64,000 nucleotides of DNA from Dryomyza anilis (lineage: Eukaryota > Arthropoda > Insecta > Diptera > Dryomyzidae): positions 2,976,001-3,040,000 of the forward strand of contig OX638134.1 in assembly GCA_951804985.1 (NCBI GenBank), in the 5' to 3' direction. The position numbers and the translations under genes were made by a program. The notes under the pieces were generated by a model. The model searched no databases. It worked only from the letters and a program-made list of their open reading frames with translations, and was not told the DNA's origin. Below are positions 55,936-64,000 of the stretch, piece after piece. The number at the start of each line of letters is the position of its first letter. Position 1 is the first letter of the stretch.

Positions 55936-57119
55936 TTGTAAAATTTCATAATCTTGATGTAAAATATCACAAAATTAATGTATAATTAACTATTTTTCAA
56001 AGAAAAGAGATAAGTATTCATTAAGCAAAAATACATAATACATATTTCAAAAAAATACATAATGCATAAATTCGTAAAGTCATAAAATCAATGTACAAAT
56101 ACAAAATAGTGATATATAATTTCATAATATTAATGTAATATATGCCAATACTCAAAGTTCTGATATTAATGAACAAATTTTGAGAAAATGTACCTTATTA
56201 TTTCAAAACTGCACAGTGCATAAATTCATTAAATTTATAAATAAATACATAAAATTAATGTAGAATTCGTAGTGTTGATGTAAAAAATATATCTTTTAAA
56301 TCTCTTATAGAGCTATGTTTCTGAACATTTATCGAACATAATAAGTGCTCCATAACTGTCTCTACACAAATATTCTGCTGCCGCTGTTGTCCGAATGTCT
56401 GTTCGTCTGTTTGTCTGTCCATCGAAAATAATCCTGTAAGCATGCAACAGTGTTGAGCTGCAACTCATTTTGCGCTTAGCTGCTTATATCAGGCAGGCTG
56501 CGCTGCTCTGCATTGCACTGTGCTGCATTTTAATTGCATCAAGAGTTGAAGGACAAACAATGCATTCTGAATGCGTAGTGTATTTGTTGCCATGGTTATC
56601 AGTAAATACCGTTCTTCATGGAATAAGCAGCTTAAGTTGTGTACGTTAATGTGTGTGTCTGTGTGTGTGTGTGTTCGCAATCTATACACATATAAAACAA
56701 ACACATACTCGCTTATGAAGCCAAGTTGCTTTGTGAATCCTTTTTTTATTTCAAGGCCTCTGCTGCTAACCACATCATTAACACCTTTTTGTAAATTTTG
56801 CCAATTAAATGTATTTTCATTTACAGCCAACTCAAACATAAACAAATATAATATAACTGTGTGTGTGTGTGATGGTATATTACATAACTTGCTTTTGTCT
56901 ATTATGAAATTAATGCGATTGTTCTTGTGCTGTTGCTTCTTCTTTTTCTACTTCTACTTTATCCTGTTCTTTAGGCATTTATGGTGCTGCCTGTACTGAA
57001 AACCACAACATTCTGCTGCTTTGCTTCAGCACATTTTGAAAATTTTGCTTCAATAATGCAAAGAAAATGAGTTTATTTTGTTCGATAAGGCAAAAGCGCC
57101 TAAATTGAAGTTTTGAATT
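55936..57119. other. ATTGATGTA repeat remainder, then unique DNA with GT tracts
   Basis: Up to 56285 as described for 54.6 kb. (GT)n lies at 56651-56674 and 56859-56870. The frames 56489-56845 (minus) and 56571-56999 (plus) overlap each other and translate the GT tracts, so I do not accept them. Confidence 0.5.
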
Positions 57120-57845
57120 TTTAGTTTATCATTTATGTCTAGAAAAAAACTGAATTTTAGTGATTAGTAAATTTAATTTCTAGTAAAAAATTGAATTTTT
57201 AGTGAAAAATTTAACTTTTAGTGAAAAATTGAATTTTTAGTGAAAAATTGAATTTTTAGTGAAATATTTAATTTTTGGTGAAAAATGAATTTTTAGTGAA
57301 AAAATTAATTTTTAGTGAAATATTTAATTTTTAGTGAAATATTTAATTTTAAATGCAAAATTGAATTTTTAGTGAAAAAATGAATTTTTAGTGAAATATT
57401 TAAATTTTGAATTTTTAGTGAAAAAATGAATTTTTAGTGAACAAATTTATTTTAAGAGAAATATTGAATTTCAGTGAAAAATTCACTTTTAAGTGAACAT
57501 TTTATTTTTAGTGAAAAATTGAATTATTAATGAAAAATTGAATTTTTAGTGAAAAATTGAATTTTTAGTGAAAAATTGAATTTTTAGTGAAAAATTGAAT
57601 TTTTAGTGAAAAATTTAATTTCTCTGAAAAATTGAATTTTTAGTGAAAAATTTAATTTCTCTGAAAAATTGAATTTTTAGTGAACATTTTTAATTTTAAG
57701 AGCTAAATTGAATTTTAAGTGAAAAATGGAATTTTTAGTGAAAAATTGAATTTGTAGGAAAAAAATTAATTATTAGTGAAAAACTGAACTTTTAGTGAAA
57801 AATTGCATTTTTAGTGAAATAGTTAATTTATATTGAATTTAGCAT
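57120..57845 (-). repeat. Sat19, array 5, minus orientation
   Basis: About 38 units of AAAAATTGAATTTTTAGTG with a frequent TGAAATATTTAATTTTTAG variant found chiefly here, so this array has its own subfamily. Confidence 0.93.
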
Positions 57846-58954
57846 TTTCTTAATAATTAAAAAATTCTTTTGAAATTTGAAACATATCGACTTTTGCTGC
57901 ACTAGTCGCATGGTCTCAATAAGCAATCAATGCAAATGCTGTGCAACCAGTGAAGCAATAACTCTGCATCCGCCTCACAACGACTCCACATCAATGACAT
58001 CGAACGAACACAATCAAGAACCAACCAGTAAGAACACTGGTCAGGACTATGTAGGATATGTGTGTGTGTGTATGTGTGTTTGTATGTAGGTGACTGTGTG
58101 AAGACACAGCAGAAACCACAAAAATTAAATTGCAATCCAAGGCCTTGGAAAATTAAACACTTGTCAGGCAGTTTGCTAATGCTCTGCCCATTTTCTAGAA
58201 GGGAAATGGCGAAAATCATGCAGTCGGTTTTGTCTATAATTAAATTTTAGTTTTCATGGAATAAATTTTCAATTAATAAATCAATTAAAATTTAGTTTAT
58301 CGCAGGTTTTATTACGCCTCAACAGGTTGTAGGCAGGCATAGCATATATTTGTATTCATAAATAATGTAAAATAATACCTAAAAGACACGACACACACAA
58401 GACAAACAAACTCAAGCCACATGTATTTTATGCTGGTTATGTCTTGTGATGGCAAAGAAATGATTGAAATTATTTAAGAAAACATTATTTTGTTTGAAAT
58501 AGGATAAGGAATTTTGTTTAAGCCATATTTCATAATGCATTTTACATTTTAAGTAAATAAGTATCTAAACAATATGTTAAATAAGCATCTTTTAATGATT
58601 GAGAATGTTTTTCTAAGTGTTATTAGTTGTTGCAATAATTATATAGTTGCCATAATAATGTTGTTATTCAGATCTCAATTACACTAACGTTTATGAACAT
58701 TGTTATAAACATATTGTGCTCTTTCAAATAATTGATTTGTAAAATTATTATGTTTACCAAAATCATTCGAAATATTTTCAATACATTTTAATATGACTGG
58801 TGAGAGCATTCCTGACTCATATTGCTTAAAGAGTAAGAAAAAAAAGCGATTTTATTGACCAATTCGAAGCATTGGGTGTAATAAGCATTGCATTACTATT
58901 CTGTGAACGATTAAATGTTTGTAGTAATCAACTTCTGATAATAAAAATATTCAA
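57846..58954. other. Unique DNA with a GT microsatellite
   Basis: (GT)n at 58058-58083. Short frames at 57877-58250 lack domains. No gene. Confidence 0.5.
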
Positions 58955-60135
58955 ATTTGAATCTAAATTTTTCACAAAAAATTATTTTTTTCTAAAAATT
59001 CAATTTTTCACTAAAAATTCAATTTTTCACTAAAAATTCAAATGTTCACTCAAAAATTAAAATTTTCACTCATAAATTCAATTTTTCACTAAAAACATTC
59101 AATTTTTCACTAAAAATTCAATTTATCACTAAAAATTCAAATTTTCCCTAAAAATTCAAATTTTCCCTAAAAATTAAATTTTTCACTAAAAATTCAATTT
59201 TTCACTAAAAATTAAATTTTTCACTAAAAATTAAATTTTTCACTAAAAATTCAATTTTTCACTAAAAATTAAATTTTTCACTAAAAATTCAATTTTTCAC
59301 TAAAAATTCAATTTTTCACTAAAAATTCAATTTTTCACTAAAAATTCAATTTTTCACTAAAAATTCAATTTTTCCTAAAAATTCAATTTTTCACTAAAAA
59401 TTCAATTTTTCACTAAAAATTCAATTTTTCACTAAAAATTCAATTTTTCACTAAAAATTCAATTTTTCACTAAAAATTCAATTTTTCACTAAAAATTCAA
59501 TTTTTCACTAAAATTTCCATTTTTCACTAAAAATTCAATTTTACACTAAAAATTCAATTCTTCACTAAAAATTCAATTTTTCACTAAAAATTCAATTTTT
59601 CACTAAAAATTTAATTTTTCACTAAAAATTTAATTTTTCACTAAAAATTCAATTTTTCACTAAAAATTCAATTTTTCACTAAAAATTTAATTTTTCACTA
59701 AAAATTTAATTTTTCACTAAAAATTCAATTTTTCACTAAAAATTTAATTTTTCACTAAAAATTCAATTTTTCACTAAAAATTCTATTTTTCACTAAAAAT
59801 TCTATTTTTCACTAAAAATTCAATTTTTCACTAAAAATTCAATTTTCACTTAAAATTCAATTTTTCACTAAAAATTTAATTTTTCACTTAAAACTCAATT
59901 TTTCACTAAAAAAATTTAAATTTTCACTAAATATTCAAGTTTTCACTAAAAAAAAAAATCAATTTATTACTAAAAATTCAATTTTTCACTATAAATTCAG
60001 TTTTTACTCAAAAATCAATTTTTCACTTAAAAATCAATTTTTCACTCAAAAATCAATTTTTCACTCAAAAATCAAATTTTTGCACAAAAACTCTTTCACT
60101 CTAAAAATTAAATTTCTCTTTAGAAATTATATGTT
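58955..60135 (+). repeat. Sat19, array 6, plus orientation
   Basis: About 60 units, homogeneous at 59160-59520. Variant AAAAATTTAATTTTT (T at the palindrome centre) is amplified at 59600-59760. Edges are degenerate (CTCAAAAATCAATTTTTCA near 60010-60070). Confidence 0.95.
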
Positions 60136-61149
60136 TCTCTAATATTTATTTTTAATTAGACATTTCCTAGTATCCTTTGCCTCTTTGTCACAATATTAAA
60201 AATAAAATTTGCAAAGATTTCTGTGGAATTTCTGCTAGAAAATGAAACTTTGCAGCATTTAATTAAAAACATCAGACAATATTTGCACTATAGAGTTTGC
60301 TGCAACAAGTTGCATTGCAAAAGGACAACATCGCAGGATAAACAAATCACTTACCCGCACCGACTTCAACACTGACGATGATAATAACTGCATGAATGAA
60401 CAAACAACATCGGCAGCAGCAGCAGCAACATCGAACAAACTCTGGCAACAAGAACAAACATCAATAAACGCATGCTGCCAAACAAACATAAATAACTTAA
60501 TAAACAAATATTGACTTTGCGAAATACTAAATACAGCATCCTTGGCACAACACACACACCAGACACATGCTAACGTTAAAAAGGACTCGTCGCTACTTAG
60601 TTCAATTAGGCAACAACGCATAAATTTCAATAAACAAATTCAGGCGCAAAGCTCACAAGCTGCGAACTAAGTTACAACAAATACCTACATACAACAACAT
60701 TAACTAAAGGCAAATACATTAAAGAAATTTGCCACATAGTTTCGTATTTAAACTTAATTATGAATATTATATGCAACACAGAACAGGACACAGAATAGGA
60801 CAGGGCAGAGTACAGAACAGAACAGGACGAAGTCGGCAACATGGCCAAAAGCAAAACCTTTTAGAGCACGCAAATTATGTTAGCAGAGAGCCAAATTAAG
60901 GACAACCACGATGTGCTGCGGCGTTCGGGCACCAAACGAAACATTCAATAACGTTTAATTAAACTACAATGTTTAACGAACTCGGTGGAGTGATGAGGTT
61001 TTGGTGGGGTATTATGTGGGGGTCCTCTCTCTTTTACCACTCGCATATTAAATGCCAAAACGTAACTGGCCAGCCATATGAATGTCATATTAAATTCACT
61101 TTGCGCTTAATAAATTCCGATGTGAATGCGTTTGTACTGCAAAATAAAT
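60136..61149. other. Unique DNA; possible minus-strand donor
   Basis: On the minus strand CGG/GTAAGTGA occurs with the exon side ending at 60355, preceded by CTG-repeat sequence (60410-60430). The minus frame 60259-60630 runs across this donor and has no domain. No gene accepted. Confidence 0.35.
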
Positions 61150-62400
61150 AAATATGGGGTTTCATATTTGACATTGTGTAATGTCGTGGGGGAAAATTTA
61201 TTCTTCAGTGTTTGGTTTTCATAACTATTTTCCATTGTATACAATTACCTTGGTAGAAGCTAAATTTAGGCAGGAAATAGGCATACCAAACAAGGCATAC
61301 CAAACAAGCTTTAGAAATCGTATTTTGTATGTTGTGTTCAGGTTGACAAAAATGGGAGTGTACTAAATCTGCTACTGTATCAAAGCTAAATTGGTAGAGA
61401 AATGGTAGACAAAGGTTGGGTATGGTTGATAATACAATGAATGCAAATGGTATACACAGTCTGGAAATAAAATAGAATGAAAAGTACCATTTCAATATAT
61501 TTTTAAAATATCAATATAATGATTTACGTGTTAGAGGCTGTGGGCACGTTATCTTTCCCAGCCATATGTTTGCCTTAAAATTACTTTTAGAATCTTTAAA
61601 ATAATGTTTTGCCTTCTACAGAGTTATACCTATATATTCCAGTAGACAGCTATAAAGAGCCTTTACAAAATCAGTCTTGCGAGATTTGGTTTTATACTCC
61701 TTTTTTACTTGTATCCCCAGACATAATTTAACGCAGAAAACGGCAAAAAAAATAGGAAAGTAAAACCAGCAGTTTATAAATATAGAAATCCTCGTCAAAT
61801 TTTGCAAGATACTTTAAGATTGACAAAGAGAGAAAGTGCATTATACCAGCTATGGTGTAAAAGTAAAACTGGTAGATAACTGGGAGGCTAAAGTTGGGTA
61901 TATTTGGTAGGTGGAAGTAAAATGGTAAGCAGGGAATGGTAGGCACTATGCTGGTATCTAAATGGTACATTACTTTTTTTTAATATCAATATAATGATTC
62001 ATCCTGCCATGAGTTGAAGCCCACTACATTTGCCTTCCATTTTACTGCCTTAGGTGGTTGCCTTCTACTGAGAGGCTACCGGTATCTGCAATTTGACCGC
62101 TATAGATAGACGTCACAAATTCAGCATACCAATGTTTGGTTTTCCTTTTTCTATTTTATAAGTAGTATTAAGTTAGGCAGGTAATCGAAAGGAAACAGAC
62201 ATGCAATACAAAAAGATTATAATGGAAATATCTTTTTAAGGATGCTCTTAGATTGACAAAGGTTGGAAAGTGCACTAAACCTGCAAGGGTGTGACAGAAA
62301 AATTGGTAGAGAAATGGCAGACAAAAGTTGGATTTAGTTAGTTTTAGAAATAATACAAACAATTTAGTATAAAAACAATTTCCTTTATTTTTCGATACTT
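61150..62400. repeat. ~450-bp degenerate tandem repeat, 3 copies
   Basis: TTGACAAA followed by a GGGAGTGTACTAAATCTGC-type segment occurs at 61343, 61819 and 62254 (spacings of 476 and 435). Shared blocks are TTGGTAGAGAAATGG, GACAAAGGTTGGGTA and AATATCAATATAATGATT. Copies are diverged. The minus-strand frames share CLPFLYQF/SLPVIYQF peptide words only because they translate the same repeat. Confidence 0.75.
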
Positions 62401-62445
62401 TGTTCAACTTTATTGGTTTTGAAGAAAACCTTAACCCTCCGCATT

Positions 62446-63245
62446 TTCTAAATATATTCATCAATATAATTAATTTATTCATAAATATTTTGCATTTTTT
62501 TTCTAACTACCAGATTCATCATACTGATACCATCGTTCATTAAATGACATTTTTATAAATAGTATGAATACGTTCTTATAATATAATGAATATATTATAA
62601 GAAAGTATTCATAATATTTATGAACGAAATCAATACAATGAATTTGTATCGTCATATTTATAAATTTTTCAAAAACATTTCATTTTAAAATTTGAAAAAT
62701 ATGTAGGAAAAAATGTTCATAAAAAAAAATCGATGAACATTTTTTTTCGAAAAAAAAAAAAATCCAAAACAATTTTTATATATTTTTGTACTTTAACAAA
62801 AAAATCAAGTTTTACAAAAAAAAAAAAAAAATTCAAAAATTTTATTAAAATTTTTTTTTTTTTTTTCATTGAAATAAATTTTTGGTATTTTAAAAAAATA
62901 TTTATATAAGCATAAATATACAAAAACTACTAGAGAACTGAGAAGTATGGCTAAAATGACCGACAAATATTTCGATTGAAATTTGATTTGATGAACAGCA
63001 TTCTTCAATATGATGTACATATATGTTGTATTTTATGTATTTGTTCATTAATATGATGAAATGTATTCTTCACATAGAGTTCATCTTATTGAAGAACACT
63101 TTTACCAAGCGTTCATCATATTTATGATCACATTCATAACATTGATATTGTTAGTCATAAATGTTATAAATGGTTCTTGAATACAATGAATCATAGATTG
63201 AAGAACGAAATTCATCAATATGATGTACATTTTTTTTCTCTGTGT
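62446..63245 (-). mobile_element. Palindrome-rich element, family P, copy D (near full length)
   Basis: Runs (reverse to copy A) from TATATTCATCAATATAATTA through ACTACCAGATTCATCAT and CGTTCATTAAATGACAT, an A/T core of poly-A and poly-T runs (62708-62890), GAACTGAGAAGTATGG, CTTCAATATGATGTACAT and GAATCATAGATTGAAG to CATCAATATGATGTACATTT then TTCTCTGTGTTAG. The 22-bp palindrome of the other copies is lost. About 800 bp, with both ends present, and the best guide to the whole element. Confidence 0.75.
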
Positions 63246-64000
63246 TAGTATAAACGAATATATGAGAAATGTACAAACACTCGATAGAATACATTCACAA
63301 TAAACGGGGTGGCTGAGTATATTATTAAGTTATGCTTTCTGCATAAATAAGTACTTAATGAGACCTTATCTCTGCGTATTTGTCACAAATGTTGGTTGCA
63401 TAAATGATGCCCCATCAGTTGGGCGCCCCCTATGGCAACAGTAGGAACAGCAGCCCCCAAAGGTTTTAATAATGTTAACAGCGTGCCTTCAAGTGCATTT
63501 AATAATAAACACATGGCCTGTGCGGCGCCTAATGACCCCTAATAGAAACGTGATTTCGTTAACTTCCACCTGAACCTGAACTCAGCGACACAGACGCAGG
63601 TTCATTCGAAACAGCTAGCCTTCCTTAACACCCGACCCAATCCGAAGCCGTCATCACACGTAACGTTGTCCTTAATGTAGCAGTACTTTCGCTGTTCTAT
63701 TTGGACTGCTACGTTGATAAACTAAATAATTGATGACATTTGCTGCATGTGAACCATGTGGCGGACAGCACAGAAAGAGCCCAATGAAAACGATGAACCG
63801 AAACAGGGGGGGGGGGGGGCTCAAACGGCCCGTTCGGACCATTTGACGCAACGCGCGCCGTTTAGTCGAAATAAAAATTCAAAGTTATGCACTTAAATTG
63901 CACTAGGAGGTAAAGTTGAACAGACTGACAAATACACGGACATATAGAGAGTCTTTTTGGACCGACATATGTACGTTGGAACAGACAACTAGAGCGACTG
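63246..64000. other. Unique DNA with a G14 homopolymer
   Basis: Moderately GC-rich, no gene accepted. 63806-63819 is an uninterrupted run of 14 G, followed by CTCAAACGGCCCG. No structure otherwise. Confidence 0.5.

Noticed and set aside
56571..56999. A 142-codon open frame
   Set aside because: It reads through a GT microsatellite and ends in an aromatic low-complexity tail; a 118-codon minus frame covers the same bases.
61205..62482. Three minus-strand frames sharing YQF-type peptide words, as a gene family
   Set aside because: They translate the same 450-bp tandem repeat in parallel; stops interrupt all and no domain is visible.

Overview
This window looks like non-coding euchromatic DNA of a higher fly (Diptera). 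The grounds are high A+T content, many CAG/TTG (opa-type) microsatellites, a dipteran-style initiator plus DPE promoter candidate, a tRNA-derived SINE, mariner-like and foldback-like elements, and broken LINE reverse-transcriptase pieces. I cannot name the species; a large, repeat-rich fly genome such as a tephritid is a guess. I find no intact protein-coding gene. Every open frame is short and unlike known proteins, except for small relics of mobile elements.

Layout. 1-4.6 kb: unique DNA, a 19-bp satellite array and a 12-bp TCATAATTT-type array. 4.6-7.8 kb: mostly unique, with an enhancer-like patch near 6.1 kb. 7.9-17.5 kb: a dense pile of small elements. It holds a 40-bp-TIR hairpin element, SINE copies at 8.6, 12.5 and 12.8 kb, a long-TIR element with the first residues of a transposase, 171- and 173-bp tandem repeats, a CCCTAGTAG-ended element, a palindrome-rich element (family P) with a 1.1-kb foldback element inserted in it, a second foldback-like element and a TA-flanked MITE. 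19.4-21.2 kb: a (TA)n tract, a perfect 220-bp-period duplication, a second P copy and a SINE split by the same MITE. 24-28.3 kb: a 150-bp triplication and LINE fragments. 28.8-29.5 kb: a third P copy. 31-33.1 kb: a complex long-period repeat, followed by a fifth SINE. 34.7-36.4 kb: (AAAAG)n and then 1.5 kb of an 8-bp array. 38.2-40.7 kb: two more satellites. 42.65-43.24 kb: a loop-less foldback of 41-bp repeats.

45.5-60.1 kb is the most interesting part. Five of the six arrays of the 19-bp satellite lie here, in both orientations. Between two oppositely oriented arrays sits a candidate promoter (initiator at 47000-47005 with a DPE-like motif exactly at +28), followed by a consensus 5' splice site at 48253/48254. 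At 50738/50739 a polypyrimidine tract and CAG run directly into GTAAGT, which is the signature of a recursive (zero-length-exon, ratchet) splice site. The simplest reading, which is inference, is that the right-hand part of the window lies in the long first intron of a plus-strand gene whose coding exons are beyond the window. 61.1-63.2 kb holds a 450-bp triplication and a fourth P copy. The last 0.7 kb is unique apart from a G14 run.

Nested insertions give a relative order. Family P copy A predates the foldback in it, and the SINE copies at 12.8 and 20.7 kb predate the elements that split them.
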